From positions 1 to 64,000 of the forward strand of contig CAZFIA010000007.1 of NCBI GenBank assembly GCA_964519335.1: a stretch of 64,000 nucleotides of DNA, in the 5' to 3' direction. Below the pieces are notes generated by a model, which had not been told where the DNA came from, made no database searches, and worked only from the letters and a program-made list of their open reading frames with translations. Below, in pieces: positions 45,703 to 53,861 of this stretch (position 1 is the stretch's first letter; each line of letters opens with the position of its first letter). The DNA comes from JALZVT01 sp964519335 (lineage in GTDB: Bacteria; Pseudomonadota; Gammaproteobacteria; Pseudomonadales; Azotimanducaceae). The translations under genes were made by a program, and so were the position numbers.

Positions 45703-47619
45703 CTATCGGAACTGCAGCTGATAATTGACGGCCTTGGGTCCCGGGTCTGGGATATCGATATCAATGTGGATCGGTGTGCGAACCGCCATCAGAGAGTCAC
45801 TGCCTAACAATTCACCGTCCAGATAGGTATCAGGCTCAAGTCGATAGGCCTCGAGCACGGTTTGAGCGATGTCCATAAACTGCAATTCGATCACCGGAAA
45901 AGGCTGTTCAAAATTGGCTTCATTAATAATCAGCGCATCAACCAACAGCGACCCTTCCTTGTCAGGGTGACTACGAACCGCCAGCTTTCGCGACTGCAGG
46001 TCACGCAAACTGCGCCGTGCCGGCAGTTCGCAGCCCAGCACGCTACATATCCCTGAGTACAGTGGCCGCATAGTCTCTGTCTTCGACCAGTCGTCAAATT
46101 GCGAGGCGAGAATTTGTCCCGTGAGCACGACAAACGCAAAGAGAGTAGCCAAACGCAATGCCACGGCATGGCCAAGGAAACGATCCAACAGACTCTTCGC
46201 GCGCTCAAGCAGTGAAGGCTCGTCTTCTACAACGGGCTGCCCGGAAGCAGCCATTTCTTCGGAAATTTTTTCGACCAGATCGGCCGGCGTCTCCGCGAAA
46301 TCGGTCGAATCCCAAACCCCACTAGTTTCCGCCGATCTTTCTGATTCAGCGACAGAGCGGGTATCAGATTTTGCTGCTGGGCTGGATGACCGATGAGGCG
46401 ATTCTACAAGGGCGATCGGTCCATCACCGGAGTGCTCCGACAACGGCGCCACTGCCGCCGACTTTTCCACCCGAGAAGCAGAGCTTGCCAGTCGTTCAGC
46501 GGCTGCCGCAATAGTTCCGTTGGCCATTGCGCGCGACATAAGCGGTTCGGATTCATCCGTCGTGGAATCAGGTTCAATGCTTGCCGCCTGACTCGCAGAT
46601 TCTTCAGCCAGGTTCTCTTTCTCTGAGGAATCATCGGTCGGTGCTAAGTTCGCATCCTCTGCAACGTCTGTGTCTGTGTCTGTGTCTGTGTNNNNNNNNN
46701 NNNNNNNNNNNNNNNNNNNNNNNNNNNNNNNNNNNNNNNNNNNNNNNNNNNNNNNNNNNNNNNNNNNNNNNNNNNNNNNNNNNNNNNNNNNGTCTGTGTC
46801 TGTGTCTGTGTCTGTGTTTTCCGCCTCTTCGCCTGAGAAAGGGGTATCCGCCAGATTGTCCTGGTTCGCCTCCTCATCAAGGTCTTCCTCAAACAGCTCC
46901 TCCAACGCGCGCGCGTTAGATTTATCGGCGCCGGTTTCTATGAGCTCACGCAGATCGAGCTCTTCCTCCTGCACCGCATCTAGTTGGGAGAGCTGCACCA
47001 CCATTTCTTCGTCGCTGGGCTTTGCGTCAAAGACACCCGAATCAACCGCGCCTGGAAGCTCATCTTCAAGCCACCAACGCAGCGCTTCTTCGTCGGTTAA
47101 GGCATCAGATATAGACGCTCTGTTTTCTCTTTCAGGGCTCGACACCGATTGTGAATCATCAGTAGCGGCCGCTTCTCCATCATATGCTTGAGATGCAGAC
47201 ACGGGCTCCTGAGTTGTGTCGCGTCCAAACTCGCGGGTATCGACAGATACCGAGGTCCAGTCTGTACGCTCCTTTAACTCGTCGTCGATAGGCCCAGCAG
47301 CGGGCTGTTGGTCTGTCTGATTTTTCGCCTCATCACCCGGGTCTGTACTTTGCTCTGCCTTATCTGCTGACTGGGCCGCAGGCGACACTTCCAGCTCAGC
47401 GAGCACTGACTCGAGCCCGTTGGAATCGGTCGGCAATTCGGGGCGCGGTTCAGATTCATCGAGCAACAGATGATCCACTCCGGCAAACACAGCAAGACAT
47501 GCGCCGCATCGCACTTTCCCGTGCGCAATCTGCAGCTGCGACTCGCCCACCCGAAACCGCGTCTGGCAGTTAGGACACTCGGTAATAAGTGGCGGCGGGT
47601 CGGTGACGTTAACGCTCAC
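45703..47619 (-). CDS. MJ0042 zinc-ribbon / DUF3426 membrane protein with Thr-Asp repeat (contains an assembly gap)
   Basis: 638 codons as written, 597 if the gap is collapsed. N-terminal zinc ribbon with C15, C18, C38 and C41 (ECPNCQTRFRV and VRCGACLAVF), a long acidic Ser/Glu/Asp-rich linker, one transmembrane helix (LRLATLFAFVVLTGQILA) and a C-terminal DUF3426 domain with LVDALIINEANFEQPFPVIEL. The family is found in this prmA-dusB interval in Pseudomonas-like genomes; its role is unknown. The linker contains a (Thr-Asp)n run from a tgtgtc hexamer. Frame is kept across the N block. Confidence 0.85.
   Translation of the reverse strand: MSVNVTDPPPLITECPNCQTRFRVGESQLQIAHGKVRCGACLAVFAGVDHLLLDESEPRPELPTDSNGLESVLAELEVSPAAQSADKAEQSTDPGDEAKNQTDQQPAAGPIDDELKERTDWTSVSVDTREFGRDTTQEPVSASQAYDGEAAATDDSQSVSSPERENRASISDALTDEEALRWWLEDELPGAVDSGVFDAKPSDEEMVVQLSQLDAVQEEELDLRELIETGADKSNARALEELFEEDLDEEANQDNLADTPFSGEEAENTDTDTDTDXXXXXXXXXXXXXXXXXXXXXXXXXXXXXXXXXXTDTDTDTDVAEDANLAPTDDSSEKENLAEESASQAASIEPDSTTDESEPLMSRAMANGTIAAAAERLASSASRVEKSAAVAPLSEHSGDGPIALVESPHRSSSPAAKSDTRSVAESERSAETSGVWDSTDFAETPADLVEKISEEMAASGQPVVEDEPSLLERAKSLLDRFLGHAVALRLATLFAFVVLTGQILASQFDDWSKTETMRPLYSGICSVLGCELPARRSLRDLQSRKLAVRSHPDKEGSLLVDALIINEANFEQPFPVIELQFMDIAQTVLEAYRLEPDTYLDGELLGSDSLMAVRTPIHIDIDIPDPGPKAVNYQLQFR
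46666..46817 (-). repeat. 6-bp tandem repeat around an assembly gap
   Basis: tgtgtc/gacaca hexamers flank 100 N; the 26 bases left (46666-46691) and right (46792-46817) of the gap are identical and in the same reading phase. It encodes alternating Thr and Asp. Confidence 0.95.
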
Positions 47620-48595
47620 GCTTTTGTCCTGCTAAACAAACCCAGTCTTCCGCTGGGCTCGCGACAACTCCCCCGATATCTGAAAGCGTTGCTACAGCTT
47701 CTGCGATAGAACTGCCTTGATAAGCCCGTGGCGATGCAAAATCGAATTCCGGGTAGGCCGCCTGAACCGATTCCGCCTGGTTCTGCAACAAGCCAGCCAT
47801 TATCAACCGGCCACCTGCAGTCACTCGCGCACTGAGTTCTTGTGCCAGTTCGATAAGTGGGTTTGCGAGGATGTTAGCCACCACGACCTCATAGTGCGCG
47901 TCTTCGGGTAAATCGGAGGGCGTAAACACCTGCAATGCGCCGCCAAGATCATTGTAGGCAGCATTATCGAGGGTAGCCACCAGCGCCTGGGGATCATGGT
48001 CAACGCCGTGGGCCACAGCGACCCCAAGCGCCAGGCCGCCTAGCGCCAGCACCCCAGACCCACAGCCAAAATCGAGCATTCGGGCGCCGGCAAGACCCTC
48101 CATCCGAGCCAAATGGTCAAGGCAAAGCTGGGTTGTGGGATGCAGCCCACTGCCAAAGGCGAGCCCCGGGTCTAGCTTGATGTGTGGCACACCGCCAAGC
48201 GCTTGCACCCGGGCAGCAGAGACGTCTCTAGGCACCAACCAAAGGCACCCGCCACCAAACCTCAAGTCTGCGACTGGCTGCGGAGGCGGCTCCGGAATGT
48301 CGTCATCATCCACGAAAATAGCATCAACTTCGGCGAAAATGCCTTTATCATGAATATAGCCACCCAACGACGAAGAGATTCGAGCTATATCTGATTCGAC
48401 AGGCCAAAAAGCTGTTATAACAGCACGTTCCCAGACGATCGTCGCGCCGGGAGCGGGTTCCAGGACCGCGTTAGAGACCGAATCGGCGCCCGCATTGTCC
48501 AGAGTTGCTGATAGGGCACCTACTTCCAGGCAAAAGTCGCTTAGTTCGTCTGCAAAAGTGCCCGGAACGTCCAGCTTAAGCTGCAACCAGCTCAT
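47609..48595 (-). CDS. prmA: ribosomal protein L11 methyltransferase
   Basis: Trimethylates ribosomal protein L11. 328 residues: N-terminal substrate-binding domain (SWLQLKLDVPGTFADELSDF), KLDPGLAFGSGLHPTTQLCL, SAM-binding MLDFGCGSGVLALGG and VVANILANPLIEL. Starts 9 bases after accB and overlaps the zinc-ribbon gene by 11. In related genomes accC lies between accB and prmA, but not here. Confidence 0.97.
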   Translation of the reverse strand: MSWLQLKLDVPGTFADELSDFCLEVGALSATLDNAGADSVSNAVLEPAPGATIVWERAVITAFWPVESDIARISSSLGGYIHDKGIFAEVDAIFVDDDDIPEPPPQPVADLRFGGGCLWLVPRDVSAARVQALGGVPHIKLDPGLAFGSGLHPTTQLCLDHLARMEGLAGARMLDFGCGSGVLALGGLALGVAVAHGVDHDPQALVATLDNAAYNDLGGALQVFTPSDLPEDAHYEVVVANILANPLIELAQELSARVTAGGRLIMAGLLQNQAESVQAAYPEFDFASPRAYQGSSIAEAVATLSDIGGVVASPAEDWVCLAGQKRER

Positions 48596-48604
48596 GCTTC
48601 GTGA

Positions 48605-49066
48605 TTATCCGTCGATCAGGAAGAGAGGCTGTCCCGATTCAACGGGTTCGCCGTTGGTTGCAAGCACCGCTGTGACCACGCCCGCCCGGTCCGCCTCAAT
48701 CCGGTTCATCATCTTCATGCTTTCAACAATACAGAGCACGTCGCCGCTGGACACTGGGTCACCGACACTGACAAAAGCGGCTGCATCCGGGGACGGCGCT
48801 GAATAAAAGGTCCCACTTAGGGGCGACACAAGGGGCTTACCTGCACTCGCTGTCTGGCCGCCAACCGATCCGTCATTAGCGGCCTCAGCCTCGGAAGGTC
48901 TAGCGACCGAACCGGAAGCCACGGCTGCGGGAGCATGTGCAATCGGCAGAGCCGCCACAGGGTTCATTGAAATCCGCACCGCCTCTTCACCAGATTTCAC
49001 TTCCAGTTCGGCGATGCCAGACTCTTCGACCAGCTCAATCAGCTTCTTGATCTTGCGCAGATCCAA
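48605..49066 (-). CDS. accB: acetyl-CoA carboxylase biotin carboxyl carrier protein
   Basis: Carries the carboxybiotin of acetyl-CoA carboxylase for fatty-acid synthesis. 153 residues: N-terminal MDLRKIKKLIELVEESGIAE, an Ala/Ser-rich linker, and the biotinyl domain from about 78 with FYSAPSPDAAAFVSVGD and the biotin-accepting Lys in ESMKMMNRIEAD (usually EAMKMMN). Complete. Its normal partner accC is not downstream. Confidence 0.97.
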   Translation of the reverse strand: MDLRKIKKLIELVEESGIAELEVKSGEEAVRISMNPVAALPIAHAPAAVASGSVARPSEAEAANDGSVGGQTASAGKPLVSPLSGTFYSAPSPDAAAFVSVGDPVSSGDVLCIVESMKMMNRIEADRAGVVTAVLATNGEPVESGQPLFLIDG

Positions 49067-49116
49067 AGGCCTTCTCCTTAGTTACCCAATCCAGTCTTCA
49101 CACTAAGCTTCCACTG

Positions 49117-49569
49117 TCACTGCTCGCCGCCCACTCGCTGCACCGCAGCATCAAGGGCGTAGAGATAACCAGCCGCACCCAGCCCGGTGATCACCGCCAC
49201 GGCTATATCAGACAAATAGGAGACCTGGCGAAATTCTTCGCGCGCATGCACGTTACTCAGGTGTACCTCAATGAACGGCAGCGCCACGCCTAGAAACGCA
49301 TCGCGTAGAGCAATGCTGGTGTGGGTAAAGGCTCCAGGATTAATAATCACAAAGTTAATGCCTTTTGCGGGGGCCTTCTGCAGCGCGCCCACCAACTCAT
49401 GCTCTGCGTTGCTCTGCAAAAACTCGACGCTCGCTCCAAGTTCGCTCGCCCGCGCTTCGATCCGGCCGTGAATATCGGTCAGTGTATCGGTACCGTAAAC
49501 CTCCGGCTCCCGGCTACCGAGCAGATTGAGATTGGGGCCCTGCAGAACCAGAATTGAAGGCGCAGTCAT
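49117..49569 (-). CDS. aroQ: 3-dehydroquinate dehydratase, type II
   Basis: Third shikimate-pathway step, reversible loss of water from 3-dehydroquinate. 150 residues with LQGPNLNLLGSREPEVYG (including the catalytic Tyr), QSNAEHELV, INPGAFTHTSIALRDA, and IEVHLSNVHAREEFR with the catalytic His. Sits just before accB as in Pseudomonas. Confidence 0.97.
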   Translation of the reverse strand: MTAPSILVLQGPNLNLLGSREPEVYGTDTLTDIHGRIEARASELGASVEFLQSNAEHELVGALQKAPAKGINFVIINPGAFTHTSIALRDAFLGVALPFIEVHLSNVHAREEFRQVSYLSDIAVAVITGLGAAGYLYALDAAVQRVGGEQ

Positions 49570-49680
49570 GCGTTGCGTATCCCGAGGTGGAAATAATGAG
49601 GCTCAACGAGCCCAGACGCAGTGTGCCGCAGCAACCCGATAGAAGAAAGTAGATTAACTGAACTTAAGCGAATTTAAACG

Positions 49681-51714
49681 CTATTTAGCCGAATTTGAGG
49701 CCAAATTATAAGAAGTTTCTGCGCTAGTCAGATTCAAAACCTGGGCTAAATGGGCTTCCATACCGTCCCGGTCTAACTCGCCCTGTACGGTAAATCCGCT
49801 GATTGTGCTGCCATCAGGTGCAAAAAAGACCATGCTCGGAGGGCCGTAGAGCCCATAGCGTTCCATGAGCGCCTGATCTTGCTCGCTATTGCGTGTGACG
49901 TCCGCCCGAATCAGGTGAAACTGCGCAAGCTGGGCGCTCACTGCGGGATCCGGAAACACCCGGCGCTCCATGACCTTGCACGAGATGCACCAGTCGGCGT
50001 AGAGATCGAGCAGCACCGGCACGCCTCGGGCGATACCCTGGGAAAGTTCTGCATCAAAGGCATCAACACCTTTAACCGTGACCCAGGCCCCGTGTCCACC
50101 AGGGTTGCCAGGTGCTGCATTTACCACCGGCGAAGCCGCCAGATTGGTGAGCGGCCGGAGCGGATCGTTCGCCCCACTGGCTGCTCCAATTAGTAAGAGC
50201 ACCCCATAGACAAAACTCAGCGCACCACCAGCTTTCCACAACTGACCAAAGCCTGACCTAGGTGAGAAATCTAAGGCTCCAAGATATACGCCCACGCCAA
50301 CGGCAAGTGCCGCCCAAAGCGCAAGGGTAACCGACGCCGGCACCACTCGCTCGAGGAGCCAGACCGCAACGCCAAGCAGCAATACGCCAAACACTGCTTT
50401 CACGTTGTCCATCCACACACCAGCACGCGGCAGCAGGTGCCCACCACTGGAGCCAAGGATCAACAAGGGCACACCCATACCTAGACCCAGCGCCAATAAC
50501 GCAAGCCCACCAAATACCGCATCACCTGTTGTGCTGATGTAAATCAATGCACCCGCTAATGGCGCACTCACACAGGGCGATACCACAAGGCTCGACAGCG
50601 CGCCCATAATAAACACGCTCATGTAGCGGCCACCCGACCGACCTTCGTTCATCGCGTTCAAGCGATTGGTTAGCCCCTGCGGTAACTGCAGTTCGTAAAA
50701 TCCAAACATTGAAAAAGACAGCGCAACAAACACCAGCGCAAACACAATCAACACAGGCGGTGATTGCAGCGTCGCTTGCAGATTTAGACTCGCTCCAAAA
50801 CTACCTACCAGCACGCCTAGAATCGCATAGGTGATCGCCATACCCAGCACGTACGCAAGCGACAGCCAAAAGGCACGCATTCGGCTTAAGCCATCGGCTT
50901 CGCCAACAATAATGCTCGAAAGAATGGGCACCATGGGCAAAACACAGGGCGTGAACGCAAGACCGATACCCAGCAACAAAAACAATCCCAATGCCCAGAG
51001 CACGCTGGAACCCTCAAGCACCGCAGCAAGCTGTTGTTCTTGTGTGCCCGCAGTTTGAGCAGGATCTACCGCCGCAGTCTTGGGCGCAGCGACTGCACCA
51101 GAACCACCGCTCGATGTTCCTGAGTCAGCGCCACCAGCAGACCCAGAAGCGGCGGCCAAATCAAACGCAATCCATTTGGTTTCAGGCGGGTAACAGAGTC
51201 CTGCATCTGCACAACCCTGGTAGGTAATGCCAATTTCAGCCGGCGTAGTTGCAGAAGCTGCGGCAACACCATCCAACGGCAGTCGAGCCTGCGCACTGTG
51301 GTAGTACACCTCTACTTCACCAAAGAACTCATCCTCTTTGGTTTTGCCGGGTGGGATCTGGGGTTCCTGCAGCGCAGCACCTGCGGTACCCCGGGTTTCA
51401 AACAAAAATCCATGGCGATAAAGATAATAGCCATCAGGCATTTCCCACCGGGCAAGCAACGCACCATCGCTGCCCCGCTCGGTAGTTAAAGCGAAGGCCT
51501 CGTCCACTTTAAGAAAGGCAACATCTTGCTCAGCAAGCCACTTTGCTGCACCGTTATTGGCTAGACCATCTTGGGGTGTCCCAAAATCCTGCGCCAGCAC
51601 CGAGCCACTAAAAGCAACTGCTAACAAAGTTGTGGCCACAAGCGCAGCCCAGCGCGCGAGCTGTCCAGAGATCCGTCCACAGCCGGAGATTTTGATTAGA
51701 ATCGCTTCAGCCAT
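49681..51714 (-). CDS. dsbD: thiol:disulfide interchange protein DsbD
   Basis: Passes electrons from cytoplasmic thioredoxin across the inner membrane to periplasmic partners. 677 residues: signal peptide (about 18-42), periplasmic alpha domain with the cysteine pair in GCADAGLCYPP, an eight-helix membrane domain with FTPCVLPMVP and VVSPCVSAPLAG, and a periplasmic thioredoxin-like gamma domain with DWCISCK. All three redox cysteine pairs are present. Heads the dsbD-aroQ-accB run. Confidence 0.96.
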   Translation of the reverse strand: MAEAILIKISGCGRISGQLARWAALVATTLLAVAFSGSVLAQDFGTPQDGLANNGAAKWLAEQDVAFLKVDEAFALTTERGSDGALLARWEMPDGYYLYRHGFLFETRGTAGAALQEPQIPPGKTKEDEFFGEVEVYYHSAQARLPLDGVAAASATTPAEIGITYQGCADAGLCYPPETKWIAFDLAAASGSAGGADSGTSSGGSGAVAAPKTAAVDPAQTAGTQEQQLAAVLEGSSVLWALGLFLLLGIGLAFTPCVLPMVPILSSIIVGEADGLSRMRAFWLSLAYVLGMAITYAILGVLVGSFGASLNLQATLQSPPVLIVFALVFVALSFSMFGFYELQLPQGLTNRLNAMNEGRSGGRYMSVFIMGALSSLVVSPCVSAPLAGALIYISTTGDAVFGGLALLALGLGMGVPLLILGSSGGHLLPRAGVWMDNVKAVFGVLLLGVAVWLLERVVPASVTLALWAALAVGVGVYLGALDFSPRSGFGQLWKAGGALSFVYGVLLLIGAASGANDPLRPLTNLAASPVVNAAPGNPGGHGAWVTVKGVDAFDAELSQGIARGVPVLLDLYADWCISCKVMERRVFPDPAVSAQLAQFHLIRADVTRNSEQDQALMERYGLYGPPSMVFFAPDGSTISGFTVQGELDRDGMEAHLAQVLNLTSAETSYNLASNSAK

Positions 51715-52033
51715 ATTTATTTATTCACGCATTTTCTACGCATCAAGNNNNNNNNNNNNNNNNNNNNNNNNNNNNNNNNNNNNNNNNNNNNNNNNNNNNN
51801 NNNNNNNNNNNNNNNNNNNNNNNNNNNNNNNNNNNNNNNNNNNNNNNTTCTACGCATCAAGAAAGACGCCGAGAAATTTTCTGTCCACTAAATTGACCAA
51901 CTGGGTCTGCCCAGCCAATCCACCTCAGCGAGATCATTCAGCATACGCCAGCAAAACTTTGACCCATTAACCTTGCCGAAGTTCGCTCCAGTGCGCCACG
52001 ACCCATTTTATAAAAAACCCGAGAAAGACGCTG
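51715..52033. other. dsbD/copper-chaperone divergent region with assembly gap
   Basis: 319 bases including 100 N (51748-51847). The 14 bases left of the gap (51734-51747, ttctacgcatcaag) are repeated exactly at its right edge (51848-51861), so real sequence loss may be nil. No gene or convincing promoter is seen in the known bases. Confidence 0.6.
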
Positions 52034-52546
52034 TTGTCGCCCTATAACTCACCCTTACGTCGACCGTGGCGATACCGCGCAACCCGACCCCGTATGCTGC
52101 TGGTCCCGTTAATCATGCTCCTGACAGCCTGCGCTGATGCAGGTAGCGAGCACAAAACGGGCATTTACCTCGACCATGCCTACATAAAGACCGCCGTTCC
52201 AGGAAGAACCCTAACGGCTGCTTACGCCACCATAATCAATCACGACCCCGAGCCGCTGTGTTTCGTACGGTTCGCCGCGCCGTTTGCACAGGCCATAGAA
52301 CTTCATGTTACCGAGCCAACGGGAGCTCCGGACAGCGGTCGAGTCAGGATGCGGCGAATCCCCAGGTTGTGTCTCGAACCCGGCCAGCAGGCGCAACTCG
52401 AGCCTGGCGGCATGCATTTGATGGTGATGGGACTAGCAAACGACCTGGCAACAGGGCCAGATTCCGAGCCCGTGGCGATCACCCTGGTTACGGACAATGG
52501 GCGGGCTTTTGCGGGGCGCTTCCGGGTAGAGCCCTTTAACAAATGA
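52034..52546 (+). CDS. periplasmic copper chaperone PCu(A)C, putative lipoprotein
   Basis: PCu(A)C proteins carry Cu(I) to cytochrome oxidase. 170 residues from a TTG at 52034, which supplies a basic region before the hydrophobic MLLVPLIMLLTAC lipobox (C33); an ATG at 52094 would remove it. The copper ligands follow the family pattern: His91 in IELHVTE, Met106 in VRMRRI, His128 and Met130 in GGMHLMVMG. No cox genes are nearby, but dsbD, which keeps such thiols and metals in shape, is divergent. Confidence 0.88.
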   Translation: MSPYNSPLRRPWRYRATRPRMLLVPLIMLLTACADAGSEHKTGIYLDHAYIKTAVPGRTLTAAYATIINHDPEPLCFVRFAAPFAQAIELHVTEPTGAPDSGRVRMRRIPRLCLEPGQQAQLEPGGMHLMVMGLANDLATGPDSEPVAITLVTDNGRAFAGRFRVEPFNK

Positions 52547-52612
52547 CACGCAGACCCGAGCACTCAAGGCCAACGGCAGGCACACCCAGGCGCAAAAACC
52601 TGTGATAATCGA

Positions 52613-53662
52613 ATGATGAACTTAAAATTCTGGAAAACCAGCTACTACAGCACCAGCTCCGACGGCAGCACCGCCGGCAGCATCTTTCGTATTCTGTTCG
52701 GCCTGCTCGCAATCTATTTGATTATCGCCGCCGTCATCGGCATTTGGTGGTCACGCGAGCCTGACCTCTTTGACGTGACAGAGAACGCCCAAAACTATGC
52801 AAAGGAAGATGGTGTCGAGAAGCTCGTCACTGGCTACACCACCGCCACCGCCTTTCACCGGGTTGCCGAAACCCTGCTAGAGAAGAATGGCGGGTACATA
52901 TCTAACGACAAATTTCCTCCTGGCCTTTGGCTCGACAACATCACGAATTGGGAATTTGGCGTACTTACCCAGATTCGCGATATGAGCCGCTCAATGCGCA
53001 TCGATTTTGCGCGCTCGCAAAGCCAGTCAGCCGAGGACAAAGACCTGCAGCTCGCAGAGGGTCAATTCTTCTTCGACAACTCAAGCTGGATTTTCCCGCG
53101 TACTGAAGACGAATACACCAAAGGCAATGAGCTAGTTCGCTCCTATGCCAAGCGCCTGGCGAGCGAAGCAGACGCTGACGGGCAATTCTATGCCCGGGCC
53201 GACAACCTGCAGAAGTGGCTAGAAGGTGTGGCCTCAAGGCTTGGCAACCTGTCGCAGCAGCTGTCAGCCAGCGTGGGCAAACGCCAACTCGATCTCGCGC
53301 TGGCAGGTGATGCCAATGCCACTCAGTCTACTGAGACAGCCAGCGATGCATCCGTTAAGACCCCCTGGCTGCAGCTCGACGACATCTTTTATGAGGCACG
53401 CGGCCAAACCTGGGCACTCATTCATCTGCTACGAGCCGTCGAAGTCGATTTCAAAGACGTGCTCGAAGACAAGAACGCAGCCGTCAGCCTGAGGCAGATC
53501 GTGCGCGAGCTCGAGGGCACTCAGGAGACCGTCCTGAGCCCCATGATCTTGAATGGCGAAGGCCTCGGTTTTGTTGCCAACCATTCACTGGTTATGGGCT
53601 CCTACATCTCGCGGGCCAATGCCGGCATCATCGACCTGCAGGCACTGCTTTCAAGCGGCTGA
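52613..53662 (+). CDS. DUF2333-family inner-membrane protein
   Basis: 349 residues with one N-terminal transmembrane helix (about 23-46, RILFGLLAIYLIIAAVIGIWW) and a long periplasmic part with YISNDKFPPGLWLDNITNWE and VLTQIRDMSRSMRIDFARSQ, strings typical of the DUF2333 family known from Pseudomonas and relatives. Function unknown. It stands alone between the copper chaperone and hppA. Confidence 0.85.
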   Translation: MMNLKFWKTSYYSTSSDGSTAGSIFRILFGLLAIYLIIAAVIGIWWSREPDLFDVTENAQNYAKEDGVEKLVTGYTTATAFHRVAETLLEKNGGYISNDKFPPGLWLDNITNWEFGVLTQIRDMSRSMRIDFARSQSQSAEDKDLQLAEGQFFFDNSSWIFPRTEDEYTKGNELVRSYAKRLASEADADGQFYARADNLQKWLEGVASRLGNLSQQLSASVGKRQLDLALAGDANATQSTETASDASVKTPWLQLDDIFYEARGQTWALIHLLRAVEVDFKDVLEDKNAAVSLRQIVRELEGTQETVLSPMILNGEGLGFVANHSLVMGSYISRANAGIIDLQALLSSG

Positions 53663-53861
53663 TAACAGGGTTTCTAATCCCTTCTTTTAGTTCTTATTCC
53701 CACTAGGCTTGGGTATTATCTACGTGCATTTCTCTGGGGGGGATGCGCGGCGCAAAAGCGTTCGCTTGAATCAAAAGCTAGACTAAAACAACCGTTCGTT
53801 CAGAAACGCTCAAAATGCGTCGTTCTGAGCAACGAGAAACAAAATATAACTGGGATGAGCT

